This document shows, one piece after another, positions 1-7,713 of a stretch of 45,857 bases of DNA. Each line of letters starts with the position of its first letter. The first letter of the stretch is position 1. The position numbers were made by a program, and so were the translations under genes. Below the pieces are notes generated by a model, which was given only the letters and a program-made list of their open reading frames with translations, was not told the origin of the DNA and searched no databases. The stretch spans positions 1-45,857 of the forward strand of contig JAFQQJ010000012.1 in the NCBI GenBank assembly GCA_017411325.1. The letters are read 5' to 3'. The stretch comes from Clostridia bacterium (lineage in GTDB: Bacteria > Bacillota > Clostridia > CAKSNL01 > HGM11501).

Positions 1-53
1 AATTCCATGATTTCTTTTTCATATTCTTGAATGTGTCTGTAACTTCTTGACAT
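1..53 (-). CDS. IS3-type transposase OrfA, 5' end only (cut by the window edge)
   Basis: Only the first 17 codons are inside the window. They read MSRSYRHIQEYEKEIME, which resembles the N-terminus of IS3-family OrfA proteins, small helix-turn-helix proteins that are frameshifted onto the DDE transposase OrfB. The ATG at 53-51 has a perfect AGGAGG (complement of 61-66) seven bases upstream, so the start is firm. The family call rests on resemblance to remembered Clostridia OrfA proteins and on the short distance to a possible element end near 110-145. The rest of the element lies left of the window, so intactness cannot be judged. Confidence 0.6.
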   Translation of the reverse strand, partial: MSRSYRHIQEYEKEIME

Positions 54-60
54 AAAAAAT

Positions 61-97
61 CCTCCTATGGTAGTTGTTTTAATTCTACCATAGGAGG
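61..97. promoter_or_regulatory. Perfect 13-bp inverted repeat over the transposase ribosome binding site
   Basis: Arms 61-73 and 85-97 are exact reverse complements around an 11-base loop. In a minus-strand transcript entering from outside the element, the second arm contains the AGGAGG of the transposase gene, so folding would hide it. On the plus strand the same stem is followed by TCTCTTTTTT and would act as a terminator for transcription leaving the element. Both roles are inferred from structure. Confidence 0.6.
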
Positions 98-155
98 TCT
101 CTTTTTTCTATTGTCCGTTTTTGCTGGACTTGTGCACAATGCACGAAGCTTTTTA

Positions 156-929
156 TTATTTAAATATTTTCTTTAAGAAAGCAAGGCTTTCTTCGGCACT
201 TTTCTTAAAATCATCACCCTCATAGCGGCCCTCAATGCTTATGCGAAGGTCATAGCCCGCCTTGTCAAGTGCCTCTTTTACCTTAAGGTAGTCATAGCCG
301 TCACCCTCTTTGGGGAAAAGCCTTCCCTCCGGGCGGGCAATATGCATATGACGAAGAATATCGCCGTTATCCGGTATTACGGAAAGGGGTTCATTTTCCA
401 GCGCAACGTGGAAAAGGTCTGCAAGAAGCAAAATGTTTCCGTGATTTAACTTTCTTACTATTTTTACTGCCTCGGAAACGGAATTTATGGTGTTGGTTTC
501 GCCCTTGTTGAGAGGCTCAATCACGACGGTTGTGCCATACTGCTTTGCAATGTCGCCGACTCTTCCGAATACTTCGACAAGCTGAGATGAGCATCTTTTT
601 ACATTTTCTCCCTCGTCAATCATTCTTGCCGCACCTGAGCCCAAAACACAGGTGTGGATTCCGAGAATCGCCGCTCTTTCCAGCGCTCTTTGAGTGTGAA
701 CACTAACCTTTACCATATCAAGTCTGCGGCCGCAAAGCTTTACGTCGCCCGGGAAAAAGCAGTTTGTTGCCTCCGCCTTAACTCCCTTATCGGCAAGGAT
801 TTTTTCCATTTCCTGAAATTCAGCTTCGCTCATATTTTTAATCGAAGTCAGGTTAAGCTCCACATAATCTGCTGCGCCCTCTTGTAGCTGTGCGATATGC
901 GATGCATCCGTGCAAATACCTATTTTCAT
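156..929 (-). CDS. Sugar phosphate isomerase/epimerase, xylose-isomerase-like TIM barrel
   Basis: 257 aa, the usual length of the AP-endonuclease-2/xylose-isomerase-like superfamily. The metal and catalytic residues of the ketose 3-epimerase/hydroxypyruvate isomerase type are at the expected places: E138 in VIEPLN, D171 in LLADLFH, H196 in HMHIA and E233 in SIEGRY. It probably interconverts a ketose, keto-acid or inosose, but the substrate cannot be read from sequence. A good AAGGAG precedes the start. It lies 12 bases downstream of the SGNH hydrolase gene on the same strand, so the two probably form an operon. The 3' side abuts the insertion sequence end, so downstream partners may have been lost. 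Confidence 0.8.
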   Translation of the reverse strand: MKIGICTDASHIAQLQEGAADYVELNLTSIKNMSEAEFQEMEKILADKGVKAEATNCFFPGDVKLCGRRLDMVKVSVHTQRALERAAILGIHTCVLGSGAARMIDEGENVKRCSSQLVEVFGRVGDIAKQYGTTVVIEPLNKGETNTINSVSEAVKIVRKLNHGNILLLADLFHVALENEPLSVIPDNGDILRHMHIARPEGRLFPKEGDGYDYLKVKEALDKAGYDLRISIEGRYEGDDFKKSAEESLAFLKKIFK

Positions 930-941
930 AACGGTTACTCC

Positions 942-1565
942 TTATTTTATTTCTTCAAACGCAGAAAGCCAGAGACCGGCAAGAAGGGCGTGTCCCGCTT
1001 CTGTGGGATGAACACCTTCCTGTGTCCAGTAGGGCTCGGGGTGCTTTTCAAGCATTTCATCAAACTTATCCTGGGTTGTCACAAACTTAAGGTTATGCTT
1101 TTTTGCGATACGCTCAGCCGCTTTTGCTCTTTTTGCAACCTCGCCTGAGAAATAGTCCCATGCAGCCTCCGTTGCACTGCCCTTTGTAACATAAGGTGCC
1201 ATAATGATTATTTTAGTGTCGGGGAGGGCTTCCTTTATTTCGGTAATCAGCATATCGTAAATTTTTTCAAACTTTTCTGCGTCAACGCCGTTTTTCTCGT
1301 TTACTTCGTGCCATACGTCGTTTAAGCCTATAAGTATGCTCATATAATCGGGTGCAAGATTTATAATGTCCTTTTTCACCCTCGCATAAAGGTCAACAAT
1401 GCGGTTTCCCGAAACTCCGCGGTTTATTACGTGATATTCACCGGGATATTCGTAATTTAATTTTGCTGTAACAAGAGCAGGATAACCCACACCTCTGAAG
1501 GTGTCACGGTCGCGCGCTCTGCCGCAGTCGGTTATGGAATCGCCCTGAAAAAGAATTGTTTTCAT
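942..1565 (-). CDS. SGNH/GDSL-family hydrolase, likely carbohydrate esterase
   Basis: 207 aa, cytoplasmic (no signal peptide). SGNH blocks are visible: nucleophile S10 in QGDSITD, G53 in VSGNRI, N82 in GLNDVW, and H186 in EGVHPTEAGH. The acidic residue three before the catalytic histidine is normally Asp (DGVHP); here it is Glu183, a conservative change. Members of this size commonly deacetylate oligosaccharides, which suits the sugar isomerase downstream in the same probable operon. AGGAGG precedes the ATG. Confidence 0.8.
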   Translation of the reverse strand: MKTILFQGDSITDCGRARDRDTFRGVGYPALVTAKLNYEYPGEYHVINRGVSGNRIVDLYARVKKDIINLAPDYMSILIGLNDVWHEVNEKNGVDAEKFEKIYDMLITEIKEALPDTKIIIMAPYVTKGSATEAAWDYFSGEVAKRAKAAERIAKKHNLKFVTTQDKFDEMLEKHPEPYWTQEGVHPTEAGHALLAGLWLSAFEEIK

Positions 1566-1595
1566 AAATACTCCTCCTTAAATGAAGCTAAAATC

Positions 1596-1623
1596 AGTAT
1601 AGCACAAAATTTTATTTTTGCAA
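1596..1623 (-). promoter_or_regulatory. Promoter for SGNH hydrolase-isomerase operon
   Basis: On the minus strand TTGCAA (1623-1618), a 16-base spacer and TATACT (1601-1596), with an upstream TG giving an extended -10. It points into the gene starting at 1565. Confidence 0.5.
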
Positions 1624-1641
1624 TAAAAAACGCTAAAGTTC

Positions 1642-1670
1642 TTGCTTTTTTATTATATCGAAGATATACT
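1642..1670 (+). promoter_or_regulatory. Promoter for the LRR/SLH/transglutaminase gene
   Basis: TTGCTT (1642-1647), a 17-base spacer and TATACT (1665-1670), 24 bases before the ATG at 1695. Divergent from the promoter at 1596-1623. Confidence 0.5.
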
Positions 1671-1694
1671 GTTACATAGAAAGAGAGTGATTGA

Positions 1695-3659
1695 ATGAAT
1701 ACATTAAAAAAACTTACCGCACTGTTACTCACATTTATTTTGATTACCGTATCCAACCGGGCAGTTTTGGGAAAAGAAGTTTATGTAGACGGAGATTTAT
1801 GGTACGAATACAGTGATGAATTTCTCATTTATCCCGACTTTAAGGCAGCCGCAGAAAAGCTTGAAAAATATGCTGCGAAGGGGGACTACGAAAAAGTTAA
1901 CGAAGTTTATATAGAAGAATTGTCTCCTTTGGAGATGAAATATAATTCCATCCGAGAATACAATGAACTTTTCGAAGAGCTTGATTTTATCCCTGCGGAA
2001 TGTGAATTCGACAAAGAAACCGGTACTGTGATAAAAGTATTGAATGATGCAGAATTTCTGGCTATTCCCGTATTTATCGACGATGTTCCGGTAACACACA
2101 TTGCCGAAGGTGCGATATGCGACAAAGAAAAGCTTGTATGGCTCGGAATTCCGCCCTTCGTAGAAGTCATTGACTCGGTAATTGTTAAAAACTGTCCTTC
2201 ATTTGAAATGTTGGATGCTTACTGGACAAAATTCACAACTCTTTTTTTCGAAAACTGCCCTTCTTATGACAGAGACTCGGTTTACCTTTTCGAAGATTCC
2301 AGCTTTACTCATTTTGTATCGATTACCAACACAGACACCCTTTATTATACCACCAACCTGGGAATGGGATTTGCCATCGACTCAGGCATAATAAAGGGTG
2401 ATGAAAAAGGCGAATACAACTGGAAAAATGACCTAACCCGCACCGAGGCGGCAATTATTATATTACGCCTTATGGGACTTGAAGACGAGGCTTATTCATA
2501 CAGTGAAAGGCACAGCGCCTTTGCCGACGTCCCCGAATGGGCAAAGGGCTATGTAAATCTTGCAGTTGAAAAAGGTATTGTAAAGGGCAGAAGCGAAAAT
2601 CATTTCGGCAGCAGCGAAAAATGCAGTGCCAAAGACTTTTTAACTATGCTTTTCCGTCTTACCGACCTTAAAGAAGGTAAGGACTATTCATGGCAAACCA
2701 TAATAAGCGATTATCAGAAGCATCTTGATAAGCTTGAAGACGATTTGGAAGCCGCGGGATATAAAACTCCCGATAATAATTTTTACAGCACGCCTTTCCT
2801 TAACTTCAGAAGGCACGGAGAAGAGTTTTCTTCCTACCTTAACATGGGCGGAAATTTTAACAGACAATGTGCCACTTCTGTGCTTTACTATATGCTTAAC
2901 ATAACGGCCGGAAAGGACGACTTAAGTCTTGCCGATATTTTATCCTCAAGGTATGGAATGAATGATATACTCCTTTACAATTATTATGCAAGGCGTACCG
3001 GTGCAGACCTTAAGAAAACCGACGAAGGTATACCTTATCCCATTTACCATGCATTCAGTGATGAGGAAAGATATCTATCTTACTTAAGGGATGTTTCCAA
3101 AAACGCAAAGCCCCGTGAGATAAACTCTGAAATAAAGGCCTTTACGGAAAGCCTTATAGCGGGTAAAAGCACAGAATATGAAAAGGCAAAGACTATAACA
3201 AAATGGGTATCGGAGCACATATTCTATGACTACGACCATTACGAGGGAAGAAAAAAAGAAGTATTCTTAAAGGCTATTGATGTTTTTGAAAACCGATTTA
3301 CTGTTTGTTCAGGCTATGCGGCACTTTTATCCGAAATGCTCAAGGCCGCAGGCATTGAATGCTACACGGAATCATCCCTTGATCACGCCTGGACTATAGC
3401 TGTTCTTAACGGCGAGCTTACACTTATTGACGCAACCTGGGCATCACCTCTTAAATATGAATACGGAAAATATTATAAACATGTATCCGGAAACAAAACC
3501 GAGGTAAAAAACATAAAAGAGCCTAATGCAAAATGGGACAATGACTACTTTGATGCTGAATTTGAATACTTTTATTTAAATTCTTCCCACCATCCTTTAA
3601 GAATTCCAAAACAGATTTCATCGGAAATATGGGACTATTTGCCTGAGGAGGAATATTAA
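1695..3659 (+). CDS. Exported multidomain protein: BspA-like LRR, SLH repeats, transglutaminase-like domain
   Basis: 654 aa. Residues 1-26 are a signal peptide (basic start, hydrophobic core, AVLG). About 120-185 is a degenerate BspA-type leucine-rich repeat (IPVFIDDVPVTHIAEGAI). About 222-262 and 276-322 are two SLH repeats, which in this phylum hold proteins to secondary cell-wall polymers. The C-terminal part carries a transglutaminase-like fold with the Cys-His-Asp triad C538 (TVCSGYA), H564 (DHAWT) and D579 (LIDATW). Such domains act as bacterial peptidases or cross-linkers; which applies here is unknown. The stop overlaps the next ATG by one base (TAATG), implying translational coupling to the deacetylase. 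The SD is weak (GAGAG). Confidence 0.8.
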   Translation: MNTLKKLTALLLTFILITVSNRAVLGKEVYVDGDLWYEYSDEFLIYPDFKAAAEKLEKYAAKGDYEKVNEVYIEELSPLEMKYNSIREYNELFEELDFIPAECEFDKETGTVIKVLNDAEFLAIPVFIDDVPVTHIAEGAICDKEKLVWLGIPPFVEVIDSVIVKNCPSFEMLDAYWTKFTTLFFENCPSYDRDSVYLFEDSSFTHFVSITNTDTLYYTTNLGMGFAIDSGIIKGDEKGEYNWKNDLTRTEAAIIILRLMGLEDEAYSYSERHSAFADVPEWAKGYVNLAVEKGIVKGRSENHFGSSEKCSAKDFLTMLFRLTDLKEGKDYSWQTIISDYQKHLDKLEDDLEAAGYKTPDNNFYSTPFLNFRRHGEEFSSYLNMGGNFNRQCATSVLYYMLNITAGKDDLSLADILSSRYGMNDILLYNYYARRTGADLKKTDEGIPYPIYHAFSDEERYLSYLRDVSKNAKPREINSEIKAFTESLIAGKSTEYEKAKTITKWVSEHIFYDYDHYEGRKKEVFLKAIDVFENRFTVCSGYAALLSEMLKAAGIECYTESSLDHAWTIAVLNGELTLIDATWASPLKYEYGKYYKHVSGNKTEVKNIKEPNAKWDNDYFDAEFEYFYLNSSHHPLRIPKQISSEIWDYLPEEEY

Positions 3660-4498
3660 TGATATATATGCGTTTTCCCGGCGGCAAGGGAAAGGCACTT
3701 ACCTTGAGCTATGACGATGGGGTAGGCGCTGACCTTCGCCTTATGAAAATAATGAAAAAGCACGGCATAAAGGGAACCTTTAACATAAACAGCGGTCTTT
3801 TTGCTCCGGAGGGCACAGTTTTTGAGGATGGAAAGGAGCAGGGCAGGCTTACCGAAGAGCTTATCAGGAAAAACTATGACGATCCCGACTTTGAGGTGGC
3901 TGTTCACGGACTTTATCACATCCACTTAAACCACGCATCAAGCGAGGAGGCAATCACGGATATTGCAGAGGACAGAAAAAATTTAGAGGCACTTTTTAAC
4001 CGCCCCGTAAGAGGTATGGCATACGCCTTCGGCGGATACAGCGAAAAAGTGGTTTCCCTGCTTAAATCCATGGGCATCGCCTATTCAAGAACTGTTGTTA
4101 CAACCCAAAGGTTCGATCTTCCGAAAGAGCCACTGACGCTTCATCCCACCTGTCATCACAATAATCCCCGTTTAGCTGAGCTTTGCGGAAACTTTCTTTC
4201 GGGTGTTCCCCGTTATGAAGCGCAGATGTTTTACCTCTGGGGACACTCCTATGAGTTTGACGATGATAATAACTGGAATGTAATCGAGGACTTCTGCGAA
4301 AAGATGGGCGGACACGATGATATATGGTATGCCACAAACATTGAAATCATTGACTATATCAATGCATATAAGAGCCTGATTCGTTCCTTTGACGGAAAAA
4401 TAATTCAAAATCCCACCGCAACGGATATTTACATAACGGAAAACAGGTCGGGAAAAAATTATGTGATAAAAGCAGGAGAGACAATTCATCTTGACTGA
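3659..4498 (+). CDS. Polysaccharide deacetylase family protein (NodB-like)
   Basis: 279 aa. The NodB motifs are present: D19-D20 in TLSYDDG and the metal ligands H83 and H87 in VHGLYH, with a late GHSYEF motif. The family removes N- or O-acetyl groups from peptidoglycan or other glycans using a divalent metal. No signal peptide is visible, so it may act inside the cell. The AGGAGG just before the start lies inside the end of the upstream surface-protein gene, so the two genes are co-translated. Confidence 0.8.
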   Translation: MIYMRFPGGKGKALTLSYDDGVGADLRLMKIMKKHGIKGTFNINSGLFAPEGTVFEDGKEQGRLTEELIRKNYDDPDFEVAVHGLYHIHLNHASSEEAITDIAEDRKNLEALFNRPVRGMAYAFGGYSEKVVSLLKSMGIAYSRTVVTTQRFDLPKEPLTLHPTCHHNNPRLAELCGNFLSGVPRYEAQMFYLWGHSYEFDDDNNWNVIEDFCEKMGGHDDIWYATNIEIIDYINAYKSLIRSFDGKIIQNPTATDIYITENRSGKNYVIKAGETIHLD

Positions 4499-4518
4499 CA
4501 AAAAATGCTGAAGCATTT

Positions 4519-4552
4519 GCCGAGTGTTATCAGGACACTCGGCAGTTTTATT
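4519..4552 (+). terminator. Rho-independent terminator after the deacetylase gene
   Basis: Nine-base stem GCCGAGTGT (4519-4527) with ACACTCGGC (4535-4543), then AGTTTTATT. It lies 20 bases after the stop codon. Confidence 0.75.
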
Positions 4553-4658
4553 CGCTTTAAGACAAATTGTATCGGAATAAGAATATGCAAAAGTAATATT
4601 TTTCTATTCACAAAATGCTCATTTCATCATAAAAACAGTTACATCCAAATAAAAGCAA

Positions 4659-4691
4659 GCCTGAAGCGATAATTTTCGCTTCAGGCTTTTC
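4659..4691. terminator. Strong bidirectional terminator
   Basis: Eleven-base stem GCCTGAAGCGA (4659-4669) with its complement at 4676-4686, followed by TTTTCT on the plus strand and preceded by AAAAGC, which gives a T-run on the minus strand. It separates the surface-protein operon from the convergent genes at 4830-5703. Confidence 0.75.
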
Positions 4692-4694
4692 TAA

Positions 4695-4766
4695 TTATAT
4701 CTTAAACGTCCCCGATATTGCGAGATGTATATTATCTCCTCTGCTTACTTCAATACCGGAAATATG
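4695..4766 (-). pseudogene. Possible C-terminal gene remnant
   Basis: Minus-strand frame ending in a stop at 4697-4695 reads HISGIEVSRGDNIHLAISGT followed by three more residues. It is protein-like, has no start or SD of its own, is closed upstream by a stop in the same frame, and sits directly before the 4659-4691 terminator. I do not recognise the family. The rest of the 4499-4829 gap holds only the two terminators. Confidence 0.25.
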
Positions 4767-4829
4767 TACGCAAAAACAAGAAATGGGTTTTTTTCACACT
4801 TCCTTTTTGCTGTAAACAAGAGTATTCTA

Positions 4830-5255
4830 CTATCTGGGCAATCCAAATTTAATCATTTTCTTTGCCACTTTGCGCTGTGCTCCAACCATTATGCCGGGTA
4901 AAACAAATAATGATTTTGGAATAACTGTACACGGAGCCGAATCAGTAACGTCAAAAAATCCAACAGCATATCTTGTAGGAACATATGCACCATAAGAATT
5001 CTTTGCACGAACTACTACTTCAGCGTATGTTCTGCCATATGCATCAATTTCTATATTCTCAAAATCCCCAAATTTAACGCTGTCGGGATCTTTAAGCCCG
5101 GCTGCAACAGCATCTTTAACAGCCAAAAGCATCCAGCCTTCCTTTGTAGTCGGTTGTACCGATTCATTAGCTCCGGTCGCACCTAACTGAGCACCACACG
5201 CAGAGCAAAATGCACTATTATCCGGAATTTCTTTACCACACTTTGAACAAAACAT
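4830..5255 (-). CDS. Zinc-ribbon protein of unknown function
   Basis: 141 aa. Residues 1-25 are a classic zinc ribbon (MFCSKCGKEIPDNSAFCSACG, four cysteines in two CxxC pairs). A short linker leads to a domain of about 90 residues (KEGWMLLAVKDAVAAGLKDP, then a Tyr/Val-rich beta region) that I cannot name. The C-terminus is basic. There is no signal peptide or membrane segment. AGGAGG precedes the start. It lies 25 bases downstream of the 5281-5703 gene and is probably co-transcribed with it under the divergent XRE-controlled promoter. Confidence 0.65.
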   Translation of the reverse strand: MFCSKCGKEIPDNSAFCSACGAQLGATGANESVQPTTKEGWMLLAVKDAVAAGLKDPDSVKFGDFENIEIDAYGRTYAEVVVRAKNSYGAYVPTRYAVGFFDVTDSAPCTVIPKSLFVLPGIMVGAQRKVAKKMIKFGLPR

Positions 5256-5280
5256 ATTTTTCCTCCTATGTATTAATAAT

Positions 5281-5703
5281 TTATATGCCGATTGATGCAG
5301 ATATTAAGTAGTACATTAATATCCCCATCAAAGTACAGCCAAGTGAAATCAGAAACCATAAAAATATATAGCTGGAACACGATTTTGTATCTGCGGCAAC
5401 ATATCTTTTTGAAGGATACCAAATCCCGTTAATCTTACAAACAGTTACATTAAATGGACTTTTAGTTCCTGCAGAGGTCTTATAATACCCTACAACATCA
5501 CAGCCGGTGGGTGTTTTCGATATAAACAGCTCATTATCATCACAAAATACTATGTCTTCATCGGAATAAGTTGTTTGCTTTACGAGTAACTTAGCAAAAA
5601 GAGTGGCTTGCTGTTTTTCATTCAACTCTACATTACTGTTTTTTAATATTGCTATTTGGTCTCCGTATTTTTTTTGTACTTGTTGAACCTCGTATTCAGT
5701 CAT
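5281..5703 (-). CDS. Small C-terminally anchored membrane protein, unknown function
   Basis: 140 aa. The first 110 residues are soluble and partly charged, with isolated cysteines. Residues about 113-138 form one hydrophobic segment (IFLWFLISLGCTLMGILMYY), so it is probably tail-anchored. No family recognised. AAGGAG lies 9 bases before the ATG. It is first in a two-gene unit with the zinc-ribbon gene, divergent from an XRE regulator whose twin operators overlap its promoter. Confidence 0.6.
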   Translation of the reverse strand: MTEYEVQQVQKKYGDQIAILKNSNVELNEKQQATLFAKLLVKQTTYSDEDIVFCDDNELFISKTPTGCDVVGYYKTSAGTKSPFNVTVCKINGIWYPSKRYVAADTKSCSSYIFLWFLISLGCTLMGILMYYLISASIGI

Positions 5704-5733
5704 AATATCATCTCCTTAGAAAACAACAATTTT

Positions 5734-5762
5734 ATTATATGACATATTGTCATATTTGTCAA
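5734..5762 (-). promoter_or_regulatory. Promoter of the 5703-4830 unit
   Basis: On the minus strand TTGACA (5762-5757), a 17-base spacer and TATAAT (5739-5734), a perfect consensus. The spacer contains operator 1 (5739-5753), so binding there would block RNA polymerase. Confidence 0.75.
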
Positions 5763-5785
5763 TAGTAAATATGACATAATGTCAT
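5739..5785. promoter_or_regulatory. Twin palindromic operators between divergent genes
   Basis: ATGACATATTGTCAT (5739-5753) and ATGACATAATGTCAT (5771-5785) are both perfect inverted repeats with a 3-base centre. Their centres are 32 bp apart, about three helical turns, so two dimers would sit on one face. Operator 1 covers the spacer of the leftward promoter. A candidate rightward promoter (TTGTCA 5747-5752, TATGAC 5770-5775, spacer 17) overlaps both. The XRE protein encoded at 5799 is the obvious ligand (inference). Confidence 0.7.
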
Positions 5786-5798
5786 TAGAGGTGTTTGT

Positions 5799-6014
5799 AT
5801 GAAAAACAATCTTAAATTATTGCGAAAAAGCAGGGGATATACTCAGATTGCTTTACAAATGAAAACAGGAATTGAACAAGCATTACTTTCAAAATTTGAA
5901 AATGATGAAAGAATCCCTCCGACAGAAACATTACTCCTGTTAGCAGATTTTTATGATGTTAGCATTGACTATATTTTGTGCAGAACCGATATCCCGGAAA
6001 TTAATAAAAAATGA
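5799..6014 (+). CDS. XRE/Cro-type helix-turn-helix regulator
   Basis: 71 aa, essentially a single HTH_3 domain (LRKSRGYTQIALQMKTGIEQ, then LSKFENDERIPPTETLLLLA and FYDVSIDYILCR). It probably binds as a dimer to the twin palindromes directly upstream and represses itself and the divergent pair. GAGGTG lies 8 bases before the ATG. A terminator begins at the stop codon. Confidence 0.85.
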   Translation: MKNNLKLLRKSRGYTQIALQMKTGIEQALLSKFENDERIPPTETLLLLADFYDVSIDYILCRTDIPEINKK

Positions 6015-6045
6015 GTTACAGCTTAAAACTGTAACTCATTTTTTA
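6010..6045 (+). terminator. Terminator of the XRE gene
   Basis: Twelve-base stem (6010-6021 with 6029-6040), loop CTTAAAA, then TTTTTAT. It overlaps the XRE stop codon. The 150 bases that follow, up to rhaB, hold only short imperfect inverted repeats (GAATGC/GCATTC at about 6128-6144). Confidence 0.75.
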
Positions 6046-6197
6046 TATTTGCTGTCAAAACTAAATTTTCATGTTTCCTGAATATACTTAAGAACACTGC
6101 GTCTTTGCTTCGGCATTTTGTTTTACGGAATGCAAAACGCATTCTGCAATTAACCGGAACATCGCAGGGAAGGAATTTATCCCTTCTGCTTTAATTC

Positions 6198-7676
6198 TTA
6201 CTTACCTAAAACCTTTAAGAAGTCAGCATATGCCGCATCCCAGGAAGCGAAATCCTGAGGCTCATAATAAGCGGGCTCAAAGGATGCTTTTACTATCTGG
6301 CGTGCTTCGTCAAGTGTCTTGATTTCTCCAAGAGCAATAAGCTGAGAAGCGATGTTACCCATACTTGTTGCCTCAACGGGGCCTGCAACAACGTGCCTTC
6401 CTGTTGCATTTGCTGTGAACTGGCACATCATCTTATCCTTGATACCGCCGCCCACCAGGTGAACAGTATCAATCTTACGGCCGAGGATTTCCTCTAAGCA
6501 CTCGATGGAATAGCGATACTTCATTGCAAGGCTCTGTGCTATGCAGCGGGTGATTTCGCCAACGCCTTCGGGAACTGCCTGACCTGTTCTCTTGCAGAAC
6601 TCAGCAATACGACGGGGCATATTTCCGGGTGTTGCGAATTCCTGAGCATCCGGATCGATGAAGCTCTTGAATGCAGGTGCATTCCAGGCTGCGGTTTCCA
6701 TATCATCAAAGGACAACTGGAGACCTTCTCTCTTCCACTGACGGCGGCTTTCCTGGATAATCCAGAGTCCCATAATGTTCTTAAGGAAGCGGATTGTCTT
6801 ATTGATTCCGCCCTCGTTTGTGAAGTTGTGCTTTGCAGAAAGCTCGTTTATTATGGGAGCATCTGTTTCTGCACCTAAGAGTGACCAGGTTCCGCAGCTT
6901 ATGTATGCATAGCTTTCGCCCTTTTCAGCAGGAACTGCCGCAACAGCGGATGCTGTATCGTGAGATGCAACTGCCGCTACGGGAACGGAAGGAATACCAA
7001 GCTCTTCAGCGATATTTGGAAGAACCTTACCCATCATCTGACCGGGATGGATTACATTTGTGAAAATCTTTTTGGGAAGACCTAATTTTTCAATTAAAGG
7101 CCAAGCCCAGTCATCGGTCTTGGAGTTATAAAGCTGGCTTGTTGATGCGATTGTGTATTCAGTTACCTTTTCGCCCGTTAAGAAGTAATTGAAAAGGTCG
7201 GGAATCATAAGCATTGTCTCGGCATTTTCAAGTGCGGGAGAACCGGAGTATTTATCTGCAAGAAGCTGATAAATAGTGTTGAAGTTTACAAACTGAATAC
7301 CCGTCTGGCTGTAAATTTCGTCCTTACTTGCATACTTTTCGATGTTGTCAAAGTAGGGGAATGTACGAGGATCTCTGTAGTTAAAGGGGTTTGCAAGAAG
7401 TCTTCCCTCTTTATCAAGAAGACCGTAGTCAACGCCCCAGGTATCGATACCGATGGAAGCGATGTCCTTGTGTCCCTCCGTTGCTGTCTTGTTGATACCT
7501 GTCTTGATTTCAAAGAACAGTCTTAAGATATCCCAGTAAAGATTGTCGCCGATTCCTACCAAATCGTTGGAAAAGCGGTGAGTTTCTGTTAAGGATACCT
7601 TTTTGCCGTCATATTCGGCTAAGATTGCACGACCTGAGCTTGCGCCAAAGTCATATGCCAAAGTTTTGAGTGCCAT
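6198..7676 (-). CDS. rhaB: Rhamnulokinase
   Basis: 492 aa, FGGY-family length. ATP-dependent phosphorylation of L-rhamnulose at C1. Diagnostic stretches are AYDFGASSGRAIL at the N-terminus, NLYWDILRLF, IGIDTWGVDYGLLD, ASHDTASAVAAVP and SCGTWSLLGAE, all typical of RhaB rather than xylulo- or glycerol kinase. GAGGAGG precedes the ATG. No rhaA, rhaD or rhamnose transporter is in the window, so it is an orphan here. It begins 37 bases after the helicase-loader gene on the same strand; either read-through or an unseen promoter drives it. Confidence 0.9.
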   Translation of the reverse strand: MALKTLAYDFGASSGRAILAEYDGKKVSLTETHRFSNDLVGIGDNLYWDILRLFFEIKTGINKTATEGHKDIASIGIDTWGVDYGLLDKEGRLLANPFNYRDPRTFPYFDNIEKYASKDEIYSQTGIQFVNFNTIYQLLADKYSGSPALENAETMLMIPDLFNYFLTGEKVTEYTIASTSQLYNSKTDDWAWPLIEKLGLPKKIFTNVIHPGQMMGKVLPNIAEELGIPSVPVAAVASHDTASAVAAVPAEKGESYAYISCGTWSLLGAETDAPIINELSAKHNFTNEGGINKTIRFLKNIMGLWIIQESRRQWKREGLQLSFDDMETAAWNAPAFKSFIDPDAQEFATPGNMPRRIAEFCKRTGQAVPEGVGEITRCIAQSLAMKYRYSIECLEEILGRKIDTVHLVGGGIKDKMMCQFTANATGRHVVAGPVEATSMGNIASQLIALGEIKTLDEARQIVKASFEPAYYEPQDFASWDAAYADFLKVLGK

Positions 7677-7713
7677 AATATTACCTCCTCATATTAATTA
7701 CATTTTTAATCTT

